Below, piece by piece: positions 39,358-50,759 of a DNA stretch of 64,000 nt (the stretch's first letter is position 1; each line of letters starts with the position of its first letter). Made by a program: the position numbers and the translations under genes. Source of the DNA: Blastobasis lacticolella (taxonomy: Eukaryota > Arthropoda > Insecta > Lepidoptera > Blastobasidae); assembly GCA_905147135.1 (NCBI GenBank), contig LR990059.1, positions 17,423,138 through 17,487,137 on the forward strand, given 5' to 3'. The notes under the pieces are model-generated. The model made no database searches, had not been told where the DNA came from, and saw nothing but the letters and a program-made list of their open reading frames with translations.

Positions 39358-41760
39358 ATGGCCGAGTCTCATAAGCAAACTACTCCCCGGGAGGGTCCCA
39401 GTACGGCGGTGTCGTCTGGGGAATCCCTCCCCAGTCTCAGAACTAATAGTTCTGGGACTGGGCTGCCGAACTTATACGGGGTCGGCACTTGTGTGATGAA
39501 GTCCGTGCCCGAGAAGGGCGGTGTTGATGTCTGTGGCCCGAAAACGGGCGGTGTTGGCGGCGCGTCCGCGTCGCTTGTTGCGGGGCCCGGAATGGGCTCC
39601 AAACCCTACAAGGGTATTATTGAAATGATTCGGAAGGAGGCAGAGGCGATTAAGTCGCCCCGGGTGGTGCTGAGCATAATGGAACCTCCGGTTTCCGGGC
39701 GTCTCACGCGTTCAGCGCGCCGAATGGATAGTCTCATGAACACACCAAACGACTCCGACGACCTTGCAGGGCTCTGCGGCTCGTCGATGGGTTCGATGAC
39801 CTCTTTCACGGGCGATGAAAGCCTGGAGATGGAGGCCGAACAAGATTCGAGGAAATGGCCTCGGTCGAGACTGGGGACGCAATCGGATTCCGATTCCGAC
39901 GGTAGTGGTCTCTCAGCTCGGCCGAAGCGCAAGGGAAAGGGCAGAGGACGTCCTCCCACAACTGGCCAATACATCGGCCTGGCAGCTGCCAAGGCCGAAC
40001 TCATCCGCGTAGAGCGCGATGAGATGGAGCTTCAGGCGGAGAAGGAGGTTGCAGAATTGTCTCAGCGAGCAAAGAGCACCAGACAAAACGTGCAGGCGAA
40101 TAGGCCGCAAGCTTTGATTGGGCAGAGTGAGCGCCCGTCTATGACAGGTCTCACTAAACAGGCGGATGATGCTTTGAAGGTGGTGGAGTTGGTTGCCACG
40201 AAATCAAAGCACTTGAAGGGCACATTTCAGCGTGCACTGAAAGACTCTGTCAAGTCGGTGAAGGAGGCAGTTTATGCCCTCTATGATCGTGCCATGACCG
40301 ACGACACGGCAAAGCTCGAGGCGGAAAACATGCGCCTAAAAGCGACGTTGACCAAGCTTCGTCAGGAATCGGATAACCTCCGAGGCGAGTTGAAGGCGGC
40401 GCAGGAGTCTGTGCGGGCTCTGCCTGCCCGGGCTCCCACCCCGCTGCCGTCTCCTCGGGAGAATGAGGCGGTGAACGTTCCAGATCTTGACGAACTAGTC
40501 GGAAAAATAATGCTGGCTGTCGGCAATATGGTCGACGCCAAACTGGGGGCTCTGGAGGATAGACTCCTCCCAGAGAAACGTCTTCGTCCCCCTCTGGCCT
40601 TTGACAAGGCCGAGTGTCAAGAGCCGCCTGAGCTGCCCGAACCTCAGCCGAGTCCCAGTTCTGCCCCTCAACCCCACAAGGGGAAGATGGGCAAGGTCAA
40701 GAAAACCAGGCCCAAGGTAGTTCCGAGTGCTGCTGCGCAACCGTCGGCTTCACCTGCGGTTTCGCTAATGACGCAAGGTTCCGTCGCCCCATCCGCTGCG
40801 CCACCAGGTGCTTCATGGTCGGACGTGGTCAAACGGGGCCGCAAAATGGAAAAGAAGAAGAAGTCTAGCGAACATCTGGCGTCTGCGCCTACTGTCCTGC
40901 CTTTGAAGAAGAGAAAGAGGCCCAGAAAGCCTCGGTTGCGTGTTCCTCAATGCTCAGCTGTGGTGTTAAAACTGCAGCCCGAGGCAACTGAAAGGGACGT
41001 AACCATTGCAAAGAAGATTGCTGAGGCCAGGTCCAAGATAAACCTGGCTGAGATCGGCATTCCAGAGGGGGTGAGATTCCGCAAGGGCTGGACTGGAGGA
41101 GCAATCCTTGAAGTCCATGGCGCAGCAAGCGCTAGCAGAGCTGACGCGCTTGCGCAGAAGCTGCGTGAAGCCCTTGGCGAAGAGGACTTGCGAATCACGC
41201 GACCTACTAAGTGCGCAGACTTGCGGCTTGGTGGCCTCGATGACTCGGTCACGTCCGCCGATATTGTGGCTGCGGTCGCAATGGCTGGCGAGTGTGAGGT
41301 GGACCTCGTCAAAATCGGCGATATTCGCCGCAGCCCTTCGGGTATCAGCGCAGTGTTTGTGCGTTGCCCGATCGCGGCTGCTAAGAAAGTGGTTAGTGGC
41401 GGTAGACTCACCGTTGGCTGGATCTCAGCGCAGGTGAAACTGCTCGAGTCCAGGCCGTTACGGTGCTACCGCTGCTTGCATGTCGGCCATGCTGTGGCCG
41501 ATTGCAAATCAGAGGTGGATCGCAGCGATTTATGTTTTCGCTGTGGTCAAGCCGGCCACAGGGCCACAAGCTGTTCGGCTATGCCGCATTGCGTTGTGTG
41601 TGCTGTGGATGGCAAATCTGCGGAACACAAGGTGGGGGCAATGGGTTGTACAACCTCAGCTCTCTCTTCAAAACGTGGCGGAGGCAAGGGCAGGCCACAA
41701 GGCAAGCCCAAGCCAAAACCGGGTCGTAAAAAGCCCGGTGTCCCGAGGGACGCGGAGTAA
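39358..41760 (+). CDS. copy F ORF1 of the ORF1-only family
   Basis: 800 residues from the ATG at 39358 (MAESHKQTTPREGP); the frame is open upstream but has no earlier ATG. N terminus with PREGP, PEKGGV and PKTGGV motifs, then a basic AT-hook-like KGKGRGRPP, a conserved helical segment (LKGTFQRALKDSVKSVKEAV), a coiled coil (LEAENMRLKATLTKLRQE), Lys-rich stretches, an RRM-like region (LRLGGLDDSVTSADIV) and zinc knuckles at 703-716 (CYRCLHVGHAVADC) and 726-739 (CFRCGQAGHRATSC) plus a third from CVVCAVDGKSAEHK. It should bind RNA and may supply telomere targeting, while relying on ORF2 protein made by autonomous copies. No defects seen. Confidence 0.92.
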   Translation: MAESHKQTTPREGPSTAVSSGESLPSLRTNSSGTGLPNLYGVGTCVMKSVPEKGGVDVCGPKTGGVGGASASLVAGPGMGSKPYKGIIEMIRKEAEAIKSPRVVLSIMEPPVSGRLTRSARRMDSLMNTPNDSDDLAGLCGSSMGSMTSFTGDESLEMEAEQDSRKWPRSRLGTQSDSDSDGSGLSARPKRKGKGRGRPPTTGQYIGLAAAKAELIRVERDEMELQAEKEVAELSQRAKSTRQNVQANRPQALIGQSERPSMTGLTKQADDALKVVELVATKSKHLKGTFQRALKDSVKSVKEAVYALYDRAMTDDTAKLEAENMRLKATLTKLRQESDNLRGELKAAQESVRALPARAPTPLPSPRENEAVNVPDLDELVGKIMLAVGNMVDAKLGALEDRLLPEKRLRPPLAFDKAECQEPPELPEPQPSPSSAPQPHKGKMGKVKKTRPKVVPSAAAQPSASPAVSLMTQGSVAPSAAPPGASWSDVVKRGRKMEKKKKSSEHLASAPTVLPLKKRKRPRKPRLRVPQCSAVVLKLQPEATERDVTIAKKIAEARSKINLAEIGIPEGVRFRKGWTGGAILEVHGAASASRADALAQKLREALGEEDLRITRPTKCADLRLGGLDDSVTSADIVAAVAMAGECEVDLVKIGDIRRSPSGISAVFVRCPIAAAKKVVSGGRLTVGWISAQVKLLESRPLRCYRCLHVGHAVADCKSEVDRSDLCFRCGQAGHRATSCSAMPHCVVCAVDGKSAEHKVGAMGCTTSALSSKRGGGKGRPQGKPKPKPGRKKPGVPRDAE

Positions 41761-41967
41761 TTCCTGCGTCCCGCCTTGGTGCCTCTGGCGGTGGATGGGC
41801 GGGGGCCCGTTCGTCGATGAAAGAGAGGCCCGAGTGGAGGCAGCGTGCTTGTGCCCGGCGCGCTGCCTGTTTCGTGAGGAAGCTCGCTGACGCGAGTGGT
41901 GCTGGCGGGGTACCGGAAGTATACTTCGTTTCCCGGGACTCCGCCGCCTATGCACCGAGACGGTCAC

Positions 41968-42073
41968 CATGGGGTTTTAGCGGGTAGGGGGGCGCCCTCT
42001 GCGACCTCGAGTCCCGCATAACCCGCCCGCCTCCCCCGAGGCCGGCGGGTACGCCTAAACGCGTTTCCACATG
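41968..42073 (+). other. conserved 3' UTR RNA fold, copy F
   Basis: As in copy E; the outer helix has one mismatch (CATGGGG against CCACATG). Confidence 0.7.
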
Positions 42074-42096
42074 AAAAAAAAAAAAAAAAAAAAAAA

Positions 42097-42110
42097 GGTT
42101 AGGTTAGGTT
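42097..42110 (+). repeat. short TTAGG spacer between copies F and G
   Basis: GGTTAGGTTAGGTT. Confidence 0.92.
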
Positions 42111-43395
42111 GGGGTGCTCGGTCGGGTAACCTCCTCGTGTGCCCGGTTTGCTATTGGTCCCTTTGGATTACGACCCGGGGGAAGAGTAGCATGACCGGGA
42201 CGGTGCACCCTGGGCGCTTGGTTATTAACTTCCCATAAGGGATCTTGGTAGCCAAGTGGCTAATAACTCGACGCCGACCCTCTCTCGTCGCCTTCTGGCA
42301 CTTGAGAGGATGGTCGACCGGTCCTCTCCTGTCGCCTTCTGGCACTTGGGATGAGGATCGAACCCGTAGTTCGAGCCGGTGGCCGCGTGGAAGGTGAACC
42401 ACTATAAACAATCATCCGTCAGCCAAGACGCAAAAACCTGTAGGGATGTGGGGCCCCCTTGCAGTACTAAGCCCCTATTGGCGAAAGCTATGGCCGAGTC
42501 TCATAAGCAAACTACTCCCCAGTACGGCGGTGTCGTCTGGGGAATCCCTCCCCAGTCTCAGAGCTGATAGTTCTGGGACTGGGCTGCCGAACTTATACGG
42601 GGTCGGCACTTGTGCGATGAAGTCCGTGCCCGAGAAGGGCGGTGTTGATGTCTGTGGCCTGAAAACGGGCGGTGTTGGCGGCGCGTCCGCGTCGCTTGTT
42701 GCGGGGCCCGGAATGGGCTCCAAACCCTCTAAGGGTATTATTGAAATGATTCGGAAGGAGGCAGAGGCGATTAAGTCGCCCCGGGTGGTGCTGAGCATGA
42801 TGGAACCTCCGGTTTCCGGGCGTCTCACGCGTTCAGCGCGCCGAATGGATAGTCTCATGAACACACCAAACGACTCCGACGACCTTGCAGGGCTCTGCGG
42901 CTCGTCGATGGGTTCGATGACCTCCTTCACGGGCGATGAAAGCCTGGAGGTGGAGGCCGAACATGATTCGAGAAAAAGGCCTCGGTCGAGACTGGGGACT
43001 CTGTCGGATTCCGATTCCGATGGCAGTCTGTCAGCTCGGCCGAAGCGCAAGGGGAAGGGCAGAGGACGTCCTCCCACAACTGGCCAATACATCGGCCTGG
43101 CAGCTGCCAAGGCTGAACTCATTCGCGTAGAGCGCGATGAGATGGAGCTTCAGGCGGAGAAGGAGGTGGCAGAATTGTCGCAACGAGCAAAGAGCACCAG
43201 ACAAAACGTGCAGGCGAATAGGCCGCAAGCTTTGATTGGACAGAGTGAGCGCCCGTCTATGACGGGTCTCACTAAACAGGCGGATGATGCTTTGAAGGTG
43301 GTGGAGTTGGTTGCCACGAAATCAAAGCACTTGAAGGGCACATTTCAGCGTGCCCTGAAGGACTCTGTAAAGTCGGTGAAGGAGGCAGTTTATGC
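42111..43395 (+). mobile_element. SART-like copy G, 3'-truncated (probably ORF1-only type)
   Basis: 5' UTR and the first part of ORF1 are very similar to F and I, ending abruptly at GTTTATGC (43395), where the others continue CCTCTATGATCG. The sequence beyond belongs to a minus-strand telomeric element. Confidence 0.9.
42490..43395 (+). pseudogene. copy G ORF1, frameshifted and truncated
   Basis: The ATG at 42490 gives MAESHKQTTP, but an 11-bp deletion just after (missing the codons for PREGP) shifts the frame. The remaining N-terminal half is readable in another frame down to VKSVKEAVYA, where the copy ends. The coiled coil, RRM-like region and zinc knuckles are missing. Confidence 0.88.
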
Positions 43396-44630
43396 TGCCT
43401 AGCTGTCAGATGGTGACTTTAGAGCTGAATAGCTTGGCCCCCAGTGGTCGTAGAGACACGGGGTTTTGGGCGTACAGCTCGGCTTGACCTCCTGCACCTC
43501 CTGAAAATGCCTTCAGGCTGAAAAATTTTTCAGGCCTGAAAACTCCTGAAACTAAATCTATCTTAAAATCTAAGCGCTGCCTACGCCTCCGCTGCAAACC
43601 ACGACTCTGTAGGTCAATTGGTTCCAGAGATATTTACACTTTAATTTTATATAGTGGAGAACAAAATGGCCGAAAAACTATATAACTTTTGTTTTAGAAG
43701 ATATCTCCCCGATCTTTGGGCTTAGATAAGTCAAAAACAGGTTGGATAACCTATTTACGTTGTCAAAAATCGAAATTTACTATTATTTGATGATTAATTT
43801 GAATAATTTACTTAAAAATAAATATCTCTTTAACTACAACCGCTAAAATTATGAAAAATATCTCAAAAAATGTATAAATATGAGGCGGACCTAGCACAGT
43901 AAAATTTGGAAAAATTTGCTGAACGCTTTTTAAATAAATTGAAAATATCAAAAGTTTACAGGAAAATTCACTGGAATGTAAATATTTCCTTTGTTTTAAG
44001 TTCCAAAAATATAAGCTTTTAAAATCCTGTAAATTGAACGAGCGCGCAACAGATTCCTCAAGCGGAATTTTGAATTTCGCCTTTGTTTATTAGTTACGGT
44101 AGTACAAAGTTTCAAAATATAAAAAGCTATAACTTATCCTAATAATGTTGTAAAATTCTGGATCCAGGTCCAGAGGTCTTCCCTTGCTCCTCTTAACAAA
44201 TTTGCTTGATTAAAATTTTCTGCGGTGACTCCTTCAGTGATTTCTAATCCACGCGGTGTTTGTTTTTCTCAATTTTCCGGCCAGGGGGTAAGCCGGAAAA
44301 TGCCGGAAAAACTTCCTTCCGTACGTCCTTAAATTCCTTTACACGGTGGTGAAAATTCTGAGGAAATCGGTAAATTGAATCGTGAGTTATTCAACTTCTA
44401 ACGTTTTCACGCCAAAACATAACCTCAAAATTGAGGGTTTCCTCTCTTTCCTCACTCACTGCGATCCAAATTGAGCAAATGCACTTCACCACTGTAAGAA
44501 GGTCACTTTTCCGCACCGTTTAACACTGAGCTTTCTTTGATCGGACTAAGATTGCCGTCACAGCGGAATTTTAAATGGGGAGCACTGTACAAAATGATGC
44601 TCTCTCGCGGCAAGAAGAGGCACGCAACTG
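43396..44630 (-). mobile_element. 5' end fragment of a minus-strand telomeric retroelement (T1)
   Basis: Resembles 50700-52046 in the same orientation: shared blocks include AAAATGGCCGAAAAACT, TTCCAGAGATAT, and GACACGGGGTTTT, although the two are clearly diverged. Both end, on the right, in a similar GCAACTGG sequence directly at TTAGG repeats. I interpret it as the 5' region of a TRAS-like element that was cut and fused to copy G. No ORF is visible, and homology to the 5' UTR of the longer copy is the only evidence. Confidence 0.55.
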
Positions 44631-44672
44631 GTTAGGTTAGGTTAGGTTAGGTGAGGTTAGGTTAGGTTAGGT
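44631..44672 (+). repeat. (TTAGG)n tract with one TGAGG variant
   Basis: About eight units between the T1 fragment and the poly(A) (poly-T on this strand) of the minus-strand element T2. Confidence 0.95.
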
Positions 44673-44700
44673 TTTTTTTTTTTTTTTACATTTAATGTCA

Positions 44701-44783
44701 GGCAGGGGAAATCCGTCATGGACATCTGGGAATGGAGGACCCAGATAGTGCCGGACTCCTACCGGCTAAAACCCCCTTCTGCC
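44701..44783 (-). other. 3' UTR RNA fold of element T2
   Basis: On the minus strand: GGCAG-AA-GGG pairs with CCCCTGCC, then GTTTTA, second helix GCCGG/CCGGC, third helix ATCTGGG/CCCAGAT. It is the same layout as the SART-like 3' UTRs, with different paired bases. Confidence 0.68.
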
Positions 44784-46437
44784 ATTTTACAATAGTTTTC
44801 TCCGATACAGTCGGAGGTTTATTTGTCTCTATACATTAACCGCTACAACAAAGTTTTATTTCAAATTTAACAATCTACTAAATGAGAATTACTAAAATCT
44901 ATTTAATTACGCTTTTACAGCATGTATATATTACATCTATGTGTTACCAAGTCTTTATATGTATATAATGTTTTTTTTTTTTGTTCCGTTTTTTTTTTTT
45001 TTTTTTTTTTTTTTTGTGGTTTTTTTTTTTTTTTTTCTGTATTTTTTTTTTTTTAACTATTTTAATTCTAACACTAAGTGTAATATAGTCACTATATCAA
45101 CTGTGTTAGGTTCTTATGCTAGGTTTTGTTTTTATCTATAGTGCTTTTACAAATTTTTAAACAATACTCTATAAAATATTCACATCTTTTCTTATCAGCT
45201 ATTATTTCAACTATAGTGTTTAACCTTATATTAATTCCTAGCTTGCTTTCTATATTAAATCTTATTTTACCAAATTTTGGACATTCTGTTATCAAGTGTA
45301 CAACTGTCTCTTCCGTGTTTGGGTCACAGTCACAAGCAGGGTTATCCTTTTTTTTAAATCTATGCAGATATTGGGAGAAGCCCCCGTGGCCAGTAAACAG
45401 CTGTGTCAGGAAGTACATTTGATGACTTTGACGTAATTGCTGTAATTGCTTATATGCCGCTCCGACAGTTGGGAAGAAGATCTTAGTAACGCCCGCTGTG
45501 GGCTCTTCCTGGTACCTCTTATTCCATTCATCAATCGAATTATCCCTGATGGTTCGCTTGATGAATGATATAGGGCAGAGATCGTAATCGGGCTTTGTCT
45601 TCTTTTTGAGCGCTGCCTCTTTTGCTAGTACGTCAGCTCTTTCGTTCCCAACTATCCCGACGTGTGCCCTTACCCAATACAGGTTCACTGTCTTGCCTGA
45701 ACGTTTCACCAACCCGAGGTTTTCTCTAGTTGCTATCACTAGTGGATTGCATGAGTCAGCACTACCTAATACTTCCAGAGTGGATCTGGAGTCGCTGAAG
45801 ATATTGAATTTTCTTGTGTCACTGTCCGATATGTAGTCTGTTGCCTGGTAAATGGCGTAGAGTTCCGCCTGGAAGACGGTGCAGTACGTTTCCAGTTTGA
45901 ATTTGTGGCTCTTAGTTTCAGCAGCGTTATTCCACCAGGATAGCGCGGCTCCAACTTTACCTTCAATTTTGCTACCATCTGTAAATATATGTACTGCGTC
46001 CTCCTCCATGCGCAACCCCACGTCAACTTCGTTCTCCAAACAAACAAAGGATATCTCACTCTCCTCAGCTGGATGAGTCCTCATCAAAAAGCTGGCTCTT
46101 TCTTCCACAGAGCGGTCACCCAGAATCGGTTGCGGCTTTCCTCTCTTTGCCTCGTACAGGGATGCCACTTCCTTGACTCTCAGGTCAAGTGGGAGCAGGC
46201 CCGTTAATATTAATGCCGAGTTCAGGGAGACCGTCCTGTATGCTTTGCTGACTTTCTGAGCAAAACCTCTTTGGACAGTATTTAGTTGTTTTTTTATGTA
46301 TATTCTTTCAGCTGATTTAACCCATATGCTAGCCCCATAGAGAATAATAGGCTCGATGACCGCCGTGTATATAATTCTTGTGACTTCGGGGTTTAGTCCC
46401 CAAGTCACTTTTGCCGCACCCGATAATTGTTTAAATA

Positions 46438-47742
46438 ACGGGTGATTTTTTAAGAGGTATAGGATTTGATTTTCAAAAAAAACACAAAAAAAATTAAAAA
46501 TTTGATGAAATCTTTATTGGAATCGATAGAACGATCAATATAATTTAATGTTTGAAGATGATTTCATGCAAATGCTGGCCGCGGCTCCGGTTTAGATGGC
46601 CCATTCGCAAGGCCCAATTTCGGCACACTCTCTCCAACATATCAGCCGGTATATCACGAATAAATGCTTCAATATTGGCTCCCAGTGCGTCAATCGTTGC
46701 TGGTTTATCCCTGTAGACATGAGCCTTAACATGGCCCCACAAGAAATAGTCCAAAGGCGTTAGATCACACGATCTAGGCGGCCAATTGACGGGCCCAAAA
46801 CGTGAGATAAACTGTTCACCGAAGGCGGCTCTCAATTGGGCCATTGTTTCGCGTGCCGTGTGGCATGTGGCACCGTCTTGTTGAAACCACATGTCAGGCA
46901 TGTCCAATTCTTCCATTTTGGGCAAAAAAAAATCGCCAATCATCACACGGTAGCGCTCGCCATTCACAGTAACGTTTCGGCCATTGTCGTCTTTGAAAAA
47001 GTACGGCCCGATGATGCCACCGGCCCATAATCCACACCAAACAGTACATTTTTCGGGATGCAGTGGTAGCTCTTGCAATGCTTCTGGCTGGTCTTCACTC
47101 CAGATGCGGCAATTATGCTTATTGACATATCCACTCAACCAGAAATGAGCTTCGTCGCTGAACACAATTTTTCGATAAAAAAGTGGATCTTCCTCCAACT
47201 TTGCCAATGCCCATTCACCAAATGTTAGACGTTGTGGGAGGTCGTGTGGCTTCAATTCTTGCACCAGCTGTATCTTGTAAGGTTTTACACCCAAATCCTT
47301 TCGTAAAATTTTCCACGTAGTGGAGTAACAGAGGCCCAATTGCTGCGAACGGCGGCGAATCGACATTTCACGGTCATCACTAACACTGGCGGATACAGCC
47401 GCAATATTTTCTTCGGTCCTCACTCTACGTATGCGTGTTCGTGGTTTAATGTCCAATAATGTAAACTGGGTTCGAAATTTAGTCACAAGCTTCCGAATAG
47501 CTGCCTCAGTAGGCCGACCAAACTGCCCATAAATTGGAAGAAGTGCGCGATGCACTCTCTAAACCGAGCATGCATTTTGATAATAAAATTCAATAATTTG
47601 CAAGCGTTGTTCGTTCGTAAGTCGATTCATGGTTAAATTATAGACCAAACTGAACAAGTTTGACAATGACACAAGACACGATTCACGCGTGATCTGTCAA
47701 ACACAGTGTTGCCAAAAAGATACCAGCAAAAAAATCACCCTT
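46438..47742 (-). mobile_element. DD41D mariner-like transposon (rosa-type)
   Basis: A 1305-bp element with imperfect terminal inverted repeats of about 23 bp beginning A(C/A)GGGTGATTTTTT at both ends, flanked by the TA duplication (46436-46437, 47743-47744). It contains a single transposase gene on the minus strand. Confidence 0.88.
46545..47630 (-). pseudogene. DD41D mariner transposase with one in-frame stop
   Basis: The ATG at 47630 gives MNRLTNEQRLQIIEFYYQ; codon 24 (47559-47561) is TAG, after which the frame is open to 46545 (361 codons in total). Helix-turn-helix region GQFGRPTEAAIRKLV, arginine-rich TRIRRVRTEENI, catalytic triad FSDEAHF, FQQDGATCH and PLDYFLWG, with 41 residues between the second and third Asp. 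This spacing defines the DD41D group (rosa family), which is rarer than DD34D mariner. One substitution separates it from a complete frame, so the insertion is young. It is only distantly related to the DD34D relic at 1-1377. Confidence 0.88.
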
Positions 47743-50137
47743 TATGTTTATGGCCTTTTTGCAGACGTATGCGACGTGGCTCTGAAAGGTCATTTTGTTA
47801 TCGATAATCAACCCCAGAAGCTTCATTTCTTCCACCAGAGCAATGTCCGTTCCTCCCATGCGCAATCGTGGTGTGTCAAATTTTAGTTTTTTGGTCACTA
47901 ACATGGCTTGTGTTTTATGGGGAGCGAATTTTAGTTTGTTTGTGACACCCCACTGCTGCACATGATCGAGACAGGCATTGGCTTCTCGTTCCAATTCAAG
48001 GGCTGTCTTCGCCGTGAATATCAGAACAACATCGTCTGCAAAAGCCTGGCAGTACGTGTGACGCTGGTCTAACAGGTCTAGCAGCGGATCCAATAGCAAG
48101 TTCCAAAAGGTCGGGCCCGCTATGGATCCCTGCACACAGCCCTTTGTGGTCTCCTTCGAACACTCTGCTCCAGCGTACCTTACCGTTACCCTTCTGTTCT
48201 CTAAGTAACTGTCAATGAGTGCTCGGAGGTTATAAGGGCATTTCTTGTTCACCAGCTGCCTCTTTATCGCCGGCCACCAAGCGCTGTCAAACGCGCCTTC
48301 AATATCAAGGGATACGATCAAAACAAGGTTTTTAGATCTTACTTTTTCGTCGATATACTGCTTTATATCATAAAGAGCATCTTCAGTGCTGCGCTGTGGG
48401 ACGAATCCATACTGTCTTGGATTCATTTTCGGCAGCAGGTGCCACCTCAGTCTTCTCACCAACATTTTTTCTAGGATTTTACCCATTACCGACAGCAGTC
48501 CAATCGGTCGGTATGACTTGGGATTGATGTAGTCTTCTTTTCCTGGTTTTCTGAGCACTATCACTGCAGCCTCTTTCCACTTGTTGGGGAACCAAGCCAG
48601 TTGGAGGCACTTATTTAGAATTGAGAGCATCAGGTCTTCGTTGGAGTTAATAGCCGCCAAGCAGATATCGGCAGTGAAGCCATCTGGTCCCGGAGCTTTC
48701 TTGGGATTAAAACTTTTAGCTGCGTATTTTAATTCAGCCTTAGTGAAGGGTGGATCCAATTTGTCGCCGGGCATGCACTCCTTCGATCTGGCTGCTTCTT
48801 CTCTAATTTGCTGATGCTCGATTTCATCTTTTCCAGGATCGTCGTCTGGAAAGAAGGTTTCAGCGAGCATGCTCGCCGACTCCCCCGGTTCCAGCGTCTC
48901 CCCATCTTTCACCATCGGTACATCCTCGTGCCTCTTTTTTGTTTTTGCAATTACCCTATAAATTCCATCCCAAACGCTCTCCTTATCCTGCTTCTCACAG
49001 AAGGCTTTCCAGCTTTCTGTCTGAGCCTTGTTTGCCGCCGACTCATACTCTTCTTTTGATTTCAGGTACTCGTTTACGACACATGCCCGACGACGCGGAG
49101 CAGAGCAGCGGATCCTTCGCCTGAGAGTGTTCATCGTCTTCTTCAGCTGGTCCAGTTCTTCAGTCCACCAGGGTAAGTACATTTTATCTTTCTTTTTAAT
49201 TAAAGGTATTGTCTCTTTGCATGAATTAGTTATTACTTTGTCTAGTGTGTCTATAGTGTTTTCTAATGTGTGAATGTTGTTAATTTTTTCTATCTCTGGT
49301 TTCGTCAAATTATTTTCTATTTGTAACTTATTCAATTTTTCTTTAAATTTACTCCAATCTGCTTTTTTGGTATTATTTATTCTAGTGTTACTGTACCTAA
49401 ACTTGCTTCCTATCCCTTTTTTAGTGGTGAAACTGATAAGGATCGCATTGTGATCCGCACTCGTCATATTCGGGTCGACTTTCCAGTCCTCTACGTGCCG
49501 GAGCATGTTGTCGGAGCAAGCCGTGACGTCAACACAGCTCTTGTATCTCTTCCCTCCTCGAATGGTATCGAAAGTCGGGATATTTCCTCGGTTTAGCACA
49601 TGGAGGTTTAGGTCTTCAAGCGTTGCTGACAGGATTTTTCCTCTTTCATCTTCCTTGTCGCTTCCCCACCATGTGCTCCACGCATTAACATCCCCTCCTA
49701 CCAAGATATTTGCGCTTCCCGCTTTCTCAACCACCCTTTTTAGTTGGTCTAAGTACGGCTCTATGTCAACATTGTCCTCGAAATACACCGACGCAACCGT
49801 TGTCGTAACATCCTCGATTTTGAGTTTTGCGACTACGATGTTTTCAGTTGTTAGGGTGGGACACAAGGCTGCATCGATACTACTATCGAAGACAACTATG
49901 GCTGATTTATTGGCTCTGTTCCTAAGGTTTATGTTTTGGAGGACTCTCGTACCCGGATAAGTTTTAAGGATGCCGGTGGCTCCGACATATGGCTCCTGTA
50001 CAAGCGCATACTTCACCCTTTTTCGGCCTGCTTCGATCATGAGCTCGTCGGTGGCAAGTTTTTTGCGTTGCAGGTTAGCCTGCACTATGAAGTACCTAAT
50101 GTCACTGCCTGCAGTCGCTTGTCCGCCCGGCACGCCC

Positions 50138-50640
50138 TTAGCAGTACGCAACTGCCGATCGGGCGAGTTCGTCCCATTTCTGCCGAATAGGACACTCCCT
50201 GTCAAAAGCGTTGTGTCTGGCATCCCTCTTTGCTAAATCGCAATTCCTACATTTTGGCTCTTCGTCCAGGACGAGTGCATCGCAGTCTTGCTTAGTGTGT
50301 GGTCCCGCGCAGTGGCTACAAACCACTGATGGTTGGGTGCACACTTTCTTAGTGTGTCCATATGCCAAACACTTTGTGCATTGAATAAGTGGGCTCTGGT
50401 CCATGACGGCCACTCTCTGCAGATCAATATGTATTTTGCCAATAGCTGTCAGCCGCTGCCAGACCAGGGGTGGCACCTGAAGTATGACGTGATTGGCCAG
50501 CGCGTTTCTTGCTTTTCGTCTGGTCTTTACTTGTATGTCCTCTTTCTTTATTTCGATTCCCTCCAAAAGATGTCCGTTCTGGGTCTCCAAAGCCGCGACT
50601 AGATCGTCATCAGTGATGTATTTCAGTGATGTATTTCACA
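50138..50640 (-). pseudogene. T2 ORF1, C-terminal part
   Basis: About 155 readable residues: ITDDDLVAALETQNGHLLEG, a basic segment (VKTRRKARNALANHV), and zinc motifs CTKCLAYGHTKKVC, CSHCAGPHTKQDC and CRNCDLAKRDARHNA..EC. A 13-bp tandem duplication (CAGTGATGTATTT at 50611-50623 and 50624-50636) breaks the frame upstream. Scattered in-frame residues can be followed to about 50750, so the N terminus is probably eroded. It is an RNA-binding gag-like protein, related in zinc-knuckle layout to the ORF1 at 8728-9930. Confidence 0.75.
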
Positions 50641-50759
50641 TACTCTAAACGTTTTCAGGTGTCAAATTTTTTATGTCTCTAATTTCGCTGAAAGTAGTCG
50701 GGTTCGATAGAGATGATGATTTAGGCCCAGAAATCGAAAATCCCAACCTCCTACGACCT

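Larger units (their letters stand above)
38964..42096 (+). mobile_element. SART-like ORF1-only element, copy F (full length, 3.1 kb)
   Basis: Starts GGGGTGCTAGGTCGAGTAAC after GGTTAAGTT and ends in poly(A) followed by GGTTAGGTTAGG. It contains 5' UTR, one long ORF1 and a 3' UTR with the common fold, and nothing resembling ORF2. Copy I has the same organisation, so this is a family structure and not a chance deletion. Confidence 0.92.
45119..50223 (-). pseudogene. T2 ORF2 (endonuclease-RT-RNase H), split by mariner
   Basis: N-terminal part 50223-47743 from MPDTTLLTG: endonuclease (VQANLQRKKLATDELM, VQEPYVG, GGDVNAWSTWWGS, SADHNAILISF), then RT (KKAPGPDGFTADI, SYRPIGLLSVMGKILEKML, YGFVPQRSTEDALYDI, VSLDIEGAFDSAWW, TKGCVQGSIAGPTFWN, catalytic FADD). 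The mariner insertion at one TA site interrupts the thumb region after KKAINI. The C-terminal part 46435-45119 continues in the same frame: LILTGLLPLDLRVKEV, an RNase H domain (HIFTDGSKIEGKVG, FQAELYAI, FSDSRSTLEVL, WVRAHVGIVGNERADVLAKEA) and CDCDPNTEETVVHLITEC. Apart from the mariner I see no break, so it was probably intact when hit. The start overlaps the ORF1 end by 86 nt in another frame. Confidence 0.88.

Noticed and set aside
38964..42096. Copy F as a simple internal deletion of an autonomous element
   Set aside because: Copies E and I show the same ORF1-to-3' UTR junction, and no ORF2 remnant is visible in any of them. A single ancestral deletion that then spread is still possible.
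44941..45141. A small Phe-rich membrane protein
   Set aside because: It is the translation of poly-T stretches in the 3' UTR of the minus-strand element.
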